In this document: piece by piece, positions 33,506-42,757 of the stretch | How the letters are laid out: each line of letters opens with the position of its first letter | Numbering within the stretch: position 1 is the first letter of the stretch | Assembly (NCBI GenBank): GCA_009775225.1 | Contig: VSPE01000019.1 | Location: 1-42,829, forward strand | Origin: Muribaculaceae bacterium | Lineage (GTDB): Bacteria > Bacteroidota > Bacteroidia > Bacteroidales > Muribaculaceae | Direction of reading: 5' to 3' | Length of the DNA stretch: 42,829 bases | Notes under the pieces: model-generated | Told to the model about the DNA's origin: nothing | Database searches by the model: none | What the model saw: only the letters and a program-made list of their open reading frames with translations | Translations under genes and position numbers: made by a program

Positions 33506-34633
33506 TTATATTTTTTGGAATACTCTCACATAGTCTACCTGCATAGTTGCGGGAAGAGCGCTCTCGTCGACGCCCTTTGCGCCGCCCCAGTCGCCGCCCC
33601 AAGCAAGGTTGAGGATTAGGTAAAAGGGTTTGTTGAATGGCCATGTAGCCACGTTGCCGGCGCCGTCGTTTGGGAAGTTGAGCAGGAGGTTGCCGTCTAC
33701 GTAGGTGCGGATGTAGTTTTCAGTCCATTCGAGGCGGTACACGTGGAAATCGTCCTGAGCGCCGGTAGTGTAGCGCTCGGCGGTCTTCTGAGTGCCCTTC
33801 ACGTGGTTATAGCTGTCGCAGTGGATAGACGAGGAAGTGTAGTTGGGGTTATAGCCAACCTCCTCCATAATGTCTATTTCGCCGCAGCGTGGCCACGGGT
33901 TGGCACTGAAGTCATTGTTGACGGGCATCATCCAGAATGCTGGCCATGTGCCTTTGCCTTTGGGCAGTTTTATGCGGGCCTCGAAGATACCGTATTTCCA
34001 GCCTTCGTTGACTTTTGCGTAGATGCGGCCCGAGTTGATGCGGGTGCCGCTCTTGAAACAAGTGATGCTGAGTATGCCGTTGTCTACTTGTGTGACCGGT
34101 ATGCCGTCGTAGGAGCCGTTCACATAGTTTTGCAGTTCGTTGTTCACCCATCCCGGGCCTTGTACTTCGTGGCGCCAGTCGGATGTGTTTAGGGCTGTGC
34201 CGTCGAATTCGTCATTCCATACCATTTCGTAGCCTTCGGGTACTTCTATGGTCGGGTCGACTGGTTCGGGCGCCTTGGCTTCCTGAGTGATGCTTACTGA
34301 AGCACGGGCGGTGCCTGACAATACTGTAATGGTGGCAGTGCGTTCTTTGCGAGCGCTGTTAGGTGCCACAGTTACCTCTACGGTGCCTTTGGTGGAGAGG
34401 GTTCCTTCTTTTGTGATAGAAACCCAAGAATCAGGGCACACGGCATCCCATTCGGAGGCGGAGCTTACTGTAAACGTTTTTGAGCCGCCTGTCGCTTCGA
34501 AAGCCAGGCTGGCCGGATTGGTCTGCACCGACGAGGGAATGTTGTCACCGCCGTTGTCGTCATCGCCTCCGCACGATGCGAAGCCGATAGGGAGAATTGC
34601 TGCAAGAAGATATGTGAAAGTGTGTTTTAACAT
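33506..34633 (-). CDS. BACON domain plus GH16 beta-glucanase lipoprotein
   Basis: A lipoprotein signal ends in FASCGGDDD; acidic residues after the Cys are typical of Bacteroidetes surface lipoproteins. A BACON domain covers about residues 35-118 (LAFEATGGSKTFTVSSASEW, then RTATITVLSG). The GH16 domain spans about 128-375, with the catalytic motif EIDIME at 252-257 (Glu252 nucleophile, Asp254, Glu257 acid/base). The likely role is endo-cleavage of a beta-1,3 or mixed-linkage glucan at the cell surface. It begins after a strong terminator, so its expression is probably lower than that of susCD. Confidence 0.94.
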   Translation of the reverse strand: MLKHTFTYLLAAILPIGFASCGGDDDNGGDNIPSSVQTNPASLAFEATGGSKTFTVSSASEWDAVCPDSWVSITKEGTLSTKGTVEVTVAPNSARKERTATITVLSGTARASVSITQEAKAPEPVDPTIEVPEGYEMVWNDEFDGTALNTSDWRHEVQGPGWVNNELQNYVNGSYDGIPVTQVDNGILSITCFKSGTRINSGRIYAKVNEGWKYGIFEARIKLPKGKGTWPAFWMMPVNNDFSANPWPRCGEIDIMEEVGYNPNYTSSSIHCDSYNHVKGTQKTAERYTTGAQDDFHVYRLEWTENYIRTYVDGNLLLNFPNDGAGNVATWPFNKPFYLILNLAWGGDWGGAKGVDESALPATMQVDYVRVFQKI

Positions 34634-34668
34634 GATTGTTCGGGTGGAAATTGCTTTGGTAAGGATAC

Positions 34669-34714
34669 AAAAAGCGCATGGCCGGCCAATGCGATAGAAA
34701 CTCCGGCCATGCGC
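34669..34714 (-). terminator. Terminator between glycan-binding and enzyme genes
   Basis: GCGCATGGCCGG (34674-34685) and CCGGCCATGCGC (34703-34714) form a perfect 12-bp GC-rich stem. On the minus strand TTTTTGT follows. It starts 10 nt after the stop of the binding-protein gene and precedes GH16, so it would terminate much of the susCD transcript. Confidence 0.88.
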
Positions 34715-34724
34715 GAGGGGTTCA

Positions 34725-36119
34725 TCAGTCGTGGTGAACCTGTAGAATTATGTTGCTTACAGTCAATTCGGTACCGTCGGGGTTGCCACCGAAGTCGAAT
34801 ACGAGCGATACGGCATGCATGGGCGTGCCTTCGTTGGGAAGGAGCGATGCGAACCATACTTTGTTGACGCCCGACTTGATGCTTACCTCTTCTGCGCAGA
34901 AGAAGTTGTTGTCGTGCTTGGTTTCGCCTTCGTCGGTCTCTACCACTTTCACCATTGCTACGAGGTCTGCGTTAGACTCTATGGTGCAGGTGAAGTCGTA
35001 TGCTACGGAAGCGTCGGGAATAACCACGTCGGTGTTGAGGAGGCACTGAGCCTGCCAGCGCTCGAATGTTGCCGAGGGAAGTCCGAAGGTGTAGGAGCCG
35101 TTGCCGTTGTCGGAGAAGTCGGGGTCGGGGAGCTGCGACCAGCCGGGAGCGTAGTAGAACGAGGGAGTGTAGCTCATGCCGGCGAAGAGGTTTTCGGGGC
35201 TGTTCACATCCACCCAGTCGGGCTCGGGAGTGGTGGGGAGGTCGGGTAGCTCGGTTCCGTCGTCGTTTGTGTGGTTTTTAAGTACGAAGTTCTCGATAGT
35301 AACCTCCATGCCTGCGGGGTTGCCGCCGAAGTCGAGGGTGAATACGAGGTTGTTCATGGGTACTACTGCGGGGAGGTTGCTGAACCAGTAGGTGACGGGC
35401 TCGCCTGCGGAGAGGTTGATTTTCTGATTGCAGAAGAACGAGTGGCCGTCGTCGTCGTCGCCGTCAGGGTGGATTTTCAGGGTCACGTTCTTCATGTCCA
35501 TAGTAGATGTGAAGATGAATGAGCCATCGAAGCTTTCGCCCTCGTTGAGGCAGATGTCGGTGCCGATGTGGATTTGGTTCTGCCACTGGTCGGTGGTAGC
35601 TTCGGGGAAGACTACGCTGAAGGTCTCACCGTCGAAGCTGTGTTCGGGGTCGGGTAGCTGTGCCCAGCCGGGAGCGTAGAAGAAACTGTTGATTTGCTTG
35701 GTTGCGGCAGTCCAGAGGTTGAAGGGGCTGTCGTAGACAAATCCGCCGAAGCCGCTCATCATGGTCTTGTCGATAGTGAACGACTTGGTGATAGTGCCGT
35801 TGCTGATGCCGTTACCGTTGCCTACCTTCAGTTCTACAGAGTAGTCGCCGGCCTTGCGGTAGTAGCGCGAGAAGGAGTGGTTTGTCGAGTAGCTTTTGCC
35901 GTCGATAATCCATACGGGGTACACACCCTTTCCGGTGAAAGTGAAAGTAGCATAATTTGTGTTCTGGTCTACGGTGATGTCTACGCAGTCGGCATATTCG
36001 GAGGCCATAGGTACGTTGTTGATGTCAACTTCGTATATATCGTCCTCCGAGCACGAGGTTAATGTGCCGGTTGCGGCGACAGCCAGTGCGAGGGCAATGG
36101 TTTTAATATATCGTTTCAT
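34725..36119 (-). CDS. Surface glycan-binding lipoprotein with PKD-like and two tandem modules
   Basis: A lipoprotein signal ends in LTSC, followed by acidic SEDD. Residues about 30-118 look like a PKD/Ig-type domain (YPVWIIDGKSYSTNHSFSRY, AGDYSVELKVG). Two homologous modules follow with a period of 175 residues: YAPGWAQLPDPE with Tyr148, and YAPGWSQLPDPD with Tyr323. Each then has a long jelly-roll-like part ending in FDFGGNPxGxEvTv. The two look like carbohydrate-binding modules, with Trp and Tyr residues suited to glucan stacking. It fills the SGBP (SusE/F) position after susD, 9 nt away, and would hold polysaccharide at the surface. No specific CBM family is assigned. Confidence 0.82.
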   Translation of the reverse strand: MKRYIKTIALALAVAATGTLTSCSEDDIYEVDINNVPMASEYADCVDITVDQNTNYATFTFTGKGVYPVWIIDGKSYSTNHSFSRYYRKAGDYSVELKVGNGNGISNGTITKSFTIDKTMMSGFGGFVYDSPFNLWTAATKQINSFFYAPGWAQLPDPEHSFDGETFSVVFPEATTDQWQNQIHIGTDICLNEGESFDGSFIFTSTMDMKNVTLKIHPDGDDDDGHSFFCNQKINLSAGEPVTYWFSNLPAVVPMNNLVFTLDFGGNPAGMEVTIENFVLKNHTNDDGTELPDLPTTPEPDWVDVNSPENLFAGMSYTPSFYYAPGWSQLPDPDFSDNGNGSYTFGLPSATFERWQAQCLLNTDVVIPDASVAYDFTCTIESNADLVAMVKVVETDEGETKHDNNFFCAEEVSIKSGVNKVWFASLLPNEGTPMHAVSLVFDFGGNPDGTELTVSNIILQVHHD

Positions 36120-36128
36120 AGCCTTGGA

Positions 36129-37646
36129 TTAGTATGGGTTTTGGGTAAGGGTGCCCTGAGCGCGGTCTATTTCCGACTGAGGGATGGGGAGGTGCTTCTT
36201 GTTGGGCGACCAGGTGTTTGTGCGGTAGCCGTATTCGTCGGGAACGAGTACCGAGGAAGCCTTGTCGGTGCGGATGAGGTCCCAGTAGCGTTTGCCTTCG
36301 CCAACGAATTCGAGGTGACGCTCTTCGATGATGTTGTCGAGTGTGGGCTCGAGCTGAGTGCGCAGGCCGGCGCGGTTGCGTACCTGGGTTAGGTAGCCCT
36401 TGGCTTCGCCAATGCTGCCGCCGGTGGCAACGAGGAGTTCTGCTGCGTTGAGGAGGGTTTCGGAGTAGCGGTAGATACGCCAGTTATTGTTGTAGTTGAG
36501 CTCGCCGGAAGCTTTCTGACCGGCATTGCCGTCGGCCTGTGCGGCATACTTCTCGAGGAAGAAGCCGAAGTCCTGATAGCGCTTGTTATAAGTGCCTTCG
36601 AAGGGGCGTACGTCCCAGCATGTGGCATCGCGGCGAGTGTCGTCGGCGCTGTAGCGCTCGTATGTCTCGAGGCGGAGCGGGCAGAAACCCCAGCCGGTGT
36701 TGTGTCCGTCCTGACCGCTGGGCCAGTTGTTGGGGCTTATGAGAGTGGGGAGCACAGTGCCGCCGGCAGTGAGGGGAGCACCCCAGTCGCGTACGGCGTT
36801 TTCCGAGATATAGTTGATTTCCCAGATAGATTCCTTGCACCATTCGCCGCTTTCCTTGAAGATGTCGCCGTAGTTGGCCATGAGGTCGTATTCGGGCGAG
36901 TCGATGATTTCCTTCATGTATTTGAGTGCGGTTGCGTAGCGGGCGTTGTCGCGCTGGTACATTACGATTTCGGCGTAGAGCATGTATGCCATTGCGGTGG
37001 TTACGCGTCCGGCTTCGGTATCGGCTTCGCGGAAGGGAAGCACACCGAGCTTCAGAGCGTCTTCGATGTCGCTTATCATGTAGCCGTAGAGTTCGTCGGC
37101 GCTAATCTGTTCGGCGATGTATGGGTCGGTGAGGTTCACGGTGAAATAGGGAACGTTGCCGTAGAACTTCCAGAGCCAGTTGGAGTAGAAAGCACGGAGT
37201 ACTTTTACCTGAGCCGTCCATGAGTCGATGTCGGCCTGAGTGGCGTCGTCGATGCCGGCGGCGATATATCCGAGCACGTCGTTGCAGCGCTTGATGCCAG
37301 AGAAAGCTTCAACCCAGATGCTGGTGATGACCTTGAGAGGTGTAGCCTGATAGTTGGACATGAGGTGCCAGTTCTGGTTGTCGTTGGCGTCGGAGCCGCC
37401 TACCCAGAAGTCGTCGGCCATGATGTCTGACATAAGGATGTAGGGAGCGTATTCGCCTATGCCCCAGTCGGTCCACTGCAGAGGGTCGTAAGCGGCCACG
37501 ACAGCTTCGGCTACGTGGTCTTTGGTCGAGAAGTATTCTTCGGCCGATTGCTGGGTGGGCGATTTCACGTCGAGGAAGTCATCGCCGCAGGCTGTTGCTC
37601 CGAAGAGGAGGGCAGCCATACCCATGATTTTATATATAGACTTCAT
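36129..37646 (-). CDS. susD: RagB/SusD family nutrient-uptake lipoprotein
   Basis: Outer-membrane lipoprotein that forms the lid over the SusC channel and binds incoming glycan. The signal ends in FGATAC with Cys20, then GDDFLDVKSPTQQSAEEYF, the standard SusD start. TPR-like helices follow, and the C-terminus has the family features GEGKRYWDLIRT and SPNKKHLPIPQSEIDR. At 505 residues the length is normal. The symbol is used in the generic sense; starch is not the predicted substrate. Confidence 0.95.
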   Translation of the reverse strand: MKSIYKIMGMAALLFGATACGDDFLDVKSPTQQSAEEYFSTKDHVAEAVVAAYDPLQWTDWGIGEYAPYILMSDIMADDFWVGGSDANDNQNWHLMSNYQATPLKVITSIWVEAFSGIKRCNDVLGYIAAGIDDATQADIDSWTAQVKVLRAFYSNWLWKFYGNVPYFTVNLTDPYIAEQISADELYGYMISDIEDALKLGVLPFREADTEAGRVTTAMAYMLYAEIVMYQRDNARYATALKYMKEIIDSPEYDLMANYGDIFKESGEWCKESIWEINYISENAVRDWGAPLTAGGTVLPTLISPNNWPSGQDGHNTGWGFCPLRLETYERYSADDTRRDATCWDVRPFEGTYNKRYQDFGFFLEKYAAQADGNAGQKASGELNYNNNWRIYRYSETLLNAAELLVATGGSIGEAKGYLTQVRNRAGLRTQLEPTLDNIIEERHLEFVGEGKRYWDLIRTDKASSVLVPDEYGYRTNTWSPNKKHLPIPQSEIDRAQGTLTQNPY

Positions 37647-37716
37647 ATTGTATCTGTATTAATAATTAAAAATTAAGAGTGTAGTCCTAATCGTTAATTC
37701 AGGTCTGATTGGGGTA

Positions 37717-40700
37717 TTAGAAAGCGAGGTTGAAACCTACAGTCCACACGCGAGCCTGGGGATATACACCGTAGTCGATGCCAAGCGAAGTGCCGCCCGA
37801 CGAGATTTCGGGGTCGTAGCCGTGGTATTTAGTCCATGTGGCGAGGTTTTCGGCAGCCACGTATACGCGGAACTTGGATACGAATACTTTCTTGGTGATA
37901 TTCTCTGGAAGTGTGTAGCCAAGTTGGATGTTCTTGAGGCGGAGGTAGCTGCCGTCGTACACGAGGAGGTCGGACGACTGCCAGTTGTAAGCGTCGGCCT
38001 GTACGTAGCGCGGGAGGCTGTTGGTTGTGCCTTCGCCTGTCCAGCGGTTGAGCATCCATGCGGGAAGGTTCGACGAGAGGGCGTCGGTGCGGCGGGTAGC
38101 GTCAAAGATGTCGTTGCCGGCAGTGCCCTGGAAGAAGATGTTGAAGTCGAAGCCTTTGTAGGTGGCGGTGATGCCTAAGCCGAAGCACCAGTCGGGCATG
38201 CCTTTACCTATTTTAGTGCGGTCGTCTTCAGTGATTTTTTCGTCGCCGTTTATGTCGGTGAAGCGTACGTCGCCGGGCTTGAGGCTTGTGCCGTAAGTTT
38301 TGTTATAGGCATCGGCCTCGGCCTGGTTCTGAATGATACCGTTGGTCTTGTAGCCGTAGAAGAAGGGGAAGGGTTCTCCGTTTTCTGCGCGCGTGATAGT
38401 ACCAGTGCCCTGGAAAGAGTCAAGGTTGGCCCAGCCCTGTTCGTTGCCGTAGGCGATGAGCTTGTTACGGAGGTAAGAGGCATTGGCGTTTACACGGAGC
38501 GAGAAGTCGCCGAAGTTCTGGCGGTAGGAGAGGTCCATTTCGATACCGTTGTTCTGCATTTTGCCCACGTTGCCAACGGGGATAGCTTCGCCTACGTACT
38601 GGGGCAGAGACATAGCCATAAGCATGCCGTCGGTGATTTTGTGGAAGTAGTCGATGCCAAATGTGATTTTGTTGTTGAGGAAGCCGAAGTCGAGGCCTAC
38701 GTCGGTCTGAGTCGATTCCTCCCACTTGAGGTCGGGGTTGGCGAGCTGTGTGGGCTTGGTGCCGTTTACTATGTGGCCGTCTTTGCCGAAGATGTAGTTG
38801 TTGCCCGACGCAGCGAGAGCGATGAATTGGAAGTCGCCGATATTCTCATTACCGTTTTTACCCCACGAAGCGCGGAGCTTGAGGTTATTGAGCCAAGAGC
38901 GGCTGCTTTCCATAAATGATTCGTTCATGATGTTCCAGCCTGCCGATACAGATGGGAATGTAGCCCAGTGGTTGTTGGCACCGAAGCGGCTTGAACCGTC
39001 GCGGCGTACTGTGGCCTGAATCATGTAGCGCTCGTCGAAGTTATAGCTTGCACGTGCGAAGTATGATGCGAGTTTGCTCTTTACGAAGGGTGCGCCGCCG
39101 GAGCTCTGGTCGCCGTCGGCTGCGAGGCCTGTCGAAGCGTCGATGTAGGGGCGGTCGTAGCTGATGATGTTGTTGCGTGCGCCGCTGAGGTAGCTGCCGC
39201 TGCTTTCCTTTGCCGACTGGCCGAGCACGATGTCGAAAGAGTGCTCGCCGATAGTCTTGTTGTACATGAGCACGTTTTCAATCTGCCATACGAGGCTGTT
39301 GGAGCGACCGGCGAAAGCAGCCGAGAAGTCCTGCCCCTGTCCGTCGCGGAGGTAGTACTTGGGTGTATAGCCGTCGTAGCCCCAGAAAGAGAGGTCGGCA
39401 CCGTAGCTGATGCGGTAGCGGAGGTTATCCCATATCTGAAGTTCGCCGATGAAGTTGCCCACGAATTTGTGGCTCCAGTTTTTTTGTCCAGGAAGCATGA
39501 GGTTCGCAATGGGGTTGTTCATTTCCTGATAGTTGCCGAATGCAGTGGGAACCATTACGAGACGTCCGTCGGGGCCGTACATGGGTACATAGTTGCTTTG
39601 GCCGGAAAGGTATGCGAGCTGCGAAGCCTCTTCTGCGCTTCCTTTTTCGAGGAAGGGAGTGAGCATCGGCGACATCGACAGGGACGAGCCGAGGGGTGAA
39701 CCCCAGGTAGAGTTGGCTTCGATGTCTTTGCTCTTGATGCGGGTATAGGCGATGTTGGTGTTGATAGTGGCTTTGTTGAGCCATGAGCGTTTGGCGCTTT
39801 CGTCGAAGAGAGTGATGCCGATGTTGCTGCGCATTGTCATACGCTCATAGTTGGAGCGGCCGAAGTTTCCGCCCACGATACCGTCCTGAGTGTAGTAGCC
39901 GAGCGACAGCATGTAGTTTACACGCTGAGTGCCGCCGCTTACTGCAAACTGGTGGTTCATCATGGGAGCGTTGTTGTTGAAAACTTCTTCCTGCCAGTCA
40001 GTCCCTTCGCCGTACGAAGCGGGGTCGGCGAAAACGGGGGCGAGGCCTGCGTTTACAGCGCCTTCGTTCATCATCATGGCATATTCCTGCGCGTTGAGCA
40101 CTTTACGCTTTTTGGCTACGTTCTGCCAGCCGTAGCTGAAGTCGTAGCTTACTTTTGTGGCGCCTTCCTTGCCCTGCTTGGTGGTTACGAGCACAACGCC
40201 GTTTGCCGCGCGGGCACCGTAAACAGCGCCCGAAGCGGCGTCCTTGAGGACTTCAATCGAGGCGATGTCGTTGGGGTTGAGGTAGTCGAGACCACCTTCG
40301 ATAGGCATACCGTCTACAATGTAGAGGGGGTCGGAGTTGTTGATAGTACCGATACCACGGATGCGCACTCGGGCAGCAGCGCCGGGCTGGCCCGATGACG
40401 ATGTTACGGTCACACCCGACGCAAGACCCTTAAGGGCGTTGTCCATACGCACGGGCGCTGTTGCCGTGAGTTCGTCTGAACCTACTTTTGCGATAGCGGC
40501 AGTAACGACACTCTTCTTCTGAGTTCCGTAACCTACAGCCACTACTTCGTCGAGCATAGTGCTGCTTTCTTTAAGTACTATAGACATGGCCTCCGTAGCC
40601 TTTGCTTCTACGGGGTCATAGCCAACATAAGAGAAGGTAAGAGTGGCACCGTCGGCAACGTTGATACGGAATTTTCCGTCGATGTCGGTGGTAACGCCGT

Positions 40701-40863
40701 TGGAGGCGCCTTTTTCCACTACAGAAACACCGATAAGCGGCTCTCCTGCCGAATCGGTGACCGTTCCGTCTGCGATGATGTTCGCCCAGGCAGCAGATGT
40801 GCCTAAAAAGAACACTGCCAACAGAACCGCTAAGGATTTCGCATTGAATCTTAGTTTTTCCAT
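37717..40863 (-). CDS. susC: SusC/RagA family TonB-linked outer-membrane transporter
   Basis: Imports oligosaccharides across the outer membrane with energy from TonB. A signal peptide (to about residue 27, AWAN) is followed by a carboxypeptidase-D-like N-terminal extension (GTVTDSAGEPLIGVSVVEKG), the TonB-box region (LDEVVAVGYGTQKK), the plug domain (VRIRGIGTINNSDPLYIVDG) and a 22-strand barrel ending in VGFNLAF. At 1048 residues the length is typical. There is no extra sigma/anti-sigma signalling domain at the N-terminus, so control must come from elsewhere, probably the adjoining DUF6377 protein. Confidence 0.95.
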   Translation of the reverse strand: MEKLRFNAKSLAVLLAVFFLGTSAAWANIIADGTVTDSAGEPLIGVSVVEKGASNGVTTDIDGKFRINVADGATLTFSYVGYDPVEAKATEAMSIVLKESSTMLDEVVAVGYGTQKKSVVTAAIAKVGSDELTATAPVRMDNALKGLASGVTVTSSSGQPGAAARVRIRGIGTINNSDPLYIVDGMPIEGGLDYLNPNDIASIEVLKDAASGAVYGARAANGVVLVTTKQGKEGATKVSYDFSYGWQNVAKKRKVLNAQEYAMMMNEGAVNAGLAPVFADPASYGEGTDWQEEVFNNNAPMMNHQFAVSGGTQRVNYMLSLGYYTQDGIVGGNFGRSNYERMTMRSNIGITLFDESAKRSWLNKATINTNIAYTRIKSKDIEANSTWGSPLGSSLSMSPMLTPFLEKGSAEEASQLAYLSGQSNYVPMYGPDGRLVMVPTAFGNYQEMNNPIANLMLPGQKNWSHKFVGNFIGELQIWDNLRYRISYGADLSFWGYDGYTPKYYLRDGQGQDFSAAFAGRSNSLVWQIENVLMYNKTIGEHSFDIVLGQSAKESSGSYLSGARNNIISYDRPYIDASTGLAADGDQSSGGAPFVKSKLASYFARASYNFDERYMIQATVRRDGSSRFGANNHWATFPSVSAGWNIMNESFMESSRSWLNNLKLRASWGKNGNENIGDFQFIALAASGNNYIFGKDGHIVNGTKPTQLANPDLKWEESTQTDVGLDFGFLNNKITFGIDYFHKITDGMLMAMSLPQYVGEAIPVGNVGKMQNNGIEMDLSYRQNFGDFSLRVNANASYLRNKLIAYGNEQGWANLDSFQGTGTITRAENGEPFPFFYGYKTNGIIQNQAEADAYNKTYGTSLKPGDVRFTDINGDEKITEDDRTKIGKGMPDWCFGLGITATYKGFDFNIFFQGTAGNDIFDATRRTDALSSNLPAWMLNRWTGEGTTNSLPRYVQADAYNWQSSDLLVYDGSYLRLKNIQLGYTLPENITKKVFVSKFRVYVAAENLATWTKYHGYDPEISSGGTSLGIDYGVYPQARVWTVGFNLAF

Positions 40864-40907
40864 TGATGTTTTTTTGGTTTATTAGAATAAGGTTTTTATT
40901 TCCGATG

Positions 40908-40915
40908 CAAAGTTA
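40908..40915 (-). promoter_or_regulatory. -7 box of susC
   Basis: The minus strand reads TAACTTTG, a match to TAnnTTTG, 44 nt before the susC ATG. The position 20 nt further upstream lacks a TTTG, which would fit activator dependence. Confidence 0.65.
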
Positions 40916-40967
40916 GCAAGCTTCACGCGTGCGTTGTGTGGGAGGTAAATGGTTTTGGTAAGGTGGA

Positions 40968-40997
40968 ATTATTGGTACATCTCTGTGAACCAATAAT
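40968..40997 (-). promoter_or_regulatory. Perfect 9-bp inverted repeat upstream of susC
   Basis: ATTATTGGT (40968-40976) and ACCAATAAT (40989-40997) are exact complements with a 12-nt spacer. The centre lies about 70 nt upstream of the -7 box, a usual place for an activator. A third half-site, ATTGGT, is at 41031-41036. That it is the regulator's binding site is inference. Confidence 0.5.
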
Positions 40998-41015
40998 AAA
41001 ACCTGTCGCGCAGGT
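40991..41015 (-). terminator. Short terminator after the regulator gene
   Basis: On the minus strand ACCTG-CGCGA-CAGGT (41015-41001) is followed by TTTTATTATT. The stem is only 5 bp, but position and T tract suit termination after the regulator. Its T tract overlaps one arm of the inverted repeat. Confidence 0.45.
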
Positions 41016-41041
41016 AATGTTGCGGTAAGGATTGGTTAAGG

Positions 41042-42757
41042 TCAGAATACGGGACGGCCGAGCGATTTTACGGCTTCGGCAAAGGTTTCTTTAGGTACGA
41101 TGGCCTTGTTGCGTGTGCGCTGGCGGGTGTTGTACACGGTCTGTACAGACACGTGTAGGAACTTGGCTATTTTTACGCTGTCGTTGAGACCGAGGCGCAC
41201 GAGCGCGTATATGCGTAGCTCGGTGGTGAGTTGGTCGTTCTTTCGCGGAGTAACGCGGTCTTCGGGGCGCAGCAGCGTATTGAAGTCGTTTACGAAGTCG
41301 GGATAGATTTGGAGGAATATACGGTCGAAGTTTGCGTACAGCCCCTTTACCTGGCTGTGCGACAGTTCGGGCGACTTGGTAAGCTCGCTTATTTCGTCGA
41401 AGCGCCGCGCCATAATCATGCGGTATATGTTCTTGCGGAAGTCGTCGAGCTTGCTTATGTAGTCGGAGCACATGGTAAATATGTTGGCGATGTATCGCTC
41501 TTTGGCTTCGTTGCGTTCTGACAGGTTCGACGCGCTTTGGCGTGCGTTGTCGTACATTTGCGACAGGCGTTGGTTTGTGGCTGCGAGTTCTTCGCGGGTC
41601 TGCTGAAGCTCTTTCACGCGCTCTCGCAGCTCTACGTTGGTACGGTGGAGCTGTTGCCTTGAGCTTGCGAGCTGGCGCATCTGCCTTATTATGAATATCA
41701 GCGCCGCCATAAGCACGACAAGGGCTACGATGAGGAAACCGAGCATGCGCTTGTTTTGGAGCGCCTGGCTCTGGCTGTGGCGGAAGATGTCGCTCATGGT
41801 TTTCTCCTGAAGCGCGCCGAGTTCAGCCAGTCGCACTCGGCTCTTGTATTCGTTGGCGCAGCGTATGCAGTAGTTGATATATGTGTTTGAGCGCTCAAGC
41901 TCGCCGAGGTCGTAGAGGATTGCGCTCACTTCTTGGAGCGATGCTATTTCCTTATTGCTTGCGCGGATGTCGGCCATTGCCGATAGAATGAGGTATTTTA
42001 GCTTGAGGTTCAGGTCGCCGGCATACTCGTAGAGCTTGCTGAGAGTCCATGCATTGAGAGCGTCGTCGCGGGTAGTGAATTTGGAGTTGTCGACAATTGG
42101 TTTTATGTCTTTTATCGCACCGGACGCTTCCTCTTTGTTTTTGAAGTGCCCCCATCCTGTAAACCATGAATAATAGCGGTCGCTCGATGAGATACGCGGG
42201 AGTACTCTTTGCAGCAGACTGTCGATTTCATCCGGGTATGCGGTGTCGCGACCGTGGTCGCCCACATATTGGTCGCGGTGTGAGCTTACGAAGAGCATTC
42301 TGTCGGCGTATTTCCATAGCTGGGGTTCTGTGAGCTTGGTCTCGTCGATAGCAGCCAATACGCGAGTGGCTTCGTCGAGAAGTCCTGTTGCAGAGAATAT
42401 GTATGCTCGGTTCAGCTCCATGTCGGTCACTAAATCGGGGCGGTGCATCTTTTCTGCGAGGCTGCGTGCTTTCAGCGCGTAGGTCATGGCCGAGTCGGAG
42501 TCATATGCAGAATATTCCTCATACAGGTTTGCTGCCAGCCAGTAAAGTTTCTCCGTGTTGTCGGTCTTGGCGAATGAAGTGCGTAAATCATCGAGGCGCG
42601 ACTCTTTTGCCGCGTTGATAGCATTGCTGTTTTCGAGCAGCGAGTCGAGCTGAGTGAGTAATCCTTCTATCTCGGGTGTAATTCTGTACTCAGTACTTTG
42701 TGCGCGGGCCGACGTCGGAAATACTACGAGAAGAACCGTAATTACATATATATACAC
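41042..42757 (-). CDS. DUF6377 membrane-bound transcriptional regulator
   Basis: The N-terminus is a signal sequence (residues 1-20, ending ARAQ). The periplasmic part, to about 335, is helical and TPR-like (LEEYSAYDSDSAMTYALKAR, SLQEVSAILYDLGELERSNTY). One transmembrane segment lies at about 338-359, then a coiled coil (about 362-415, LRERVKELQQTREELAATNQ). The cytoplasmic C-terminal region matches DUF6377 and ends in a LuxR-like helix-turn-helix, LNDSVKIAKFLHVSVQTVYN. It is thus a single protein joining envelope sensing to DNA binding. The start is a GTG at 42757, supported by an in-frame TAA 12 codons or fewer upstream and by the signal sequence. It probably controls the susC locus downstream. 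Confidence 0.85.
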   Translation of the reverse strand: MYIYVITVLLVVFPTSARAQSTEYRITPEIEGLLTQLDSLLENSNAINAAKESRLDDLRTSFAKTDNTEKLYWLAANLYEEYSAYDSDSAMTYALKARSLAEKMHRPDLVTDMELNRAYIFSATGLLDEATRVLAAIDETKLTEPQLWKYADRMLFVSSHRDQYVGDHGRDTAYPDEIDSLLQRVLPRISSSDRYYSWFTGWGHFKNKEEASGAIKDIKPIVDNSKFTTRDDALNAWTLSKLYEYAGDLNLKLKYLILSAMADIRASNKEIASLQEVSAILYDLGELERSNTYINYCIRCANEYKSRVRLAELGALQEKTMSDIFRHSQSQALQNKRMLGFLIVALVVLMAALIFIIRQMRQLASSRQQLHRTNVELRERVKELQQTREELAATNQRLSQMYDNARQSASNLSERNEAKERYIANIFTMCSDYISKLDDFRKNIYRMIMARRFDEISELTKSPELSHSQVKGLYANFDRIFLQIYPDFVNDFNTLLRPEDRVTPRKNDQLTTELRIYALVRLGLNDSVKIAKFLHVSVQTVYNTRQRTRNKAIVPKETFAEAVKSLGRPVF

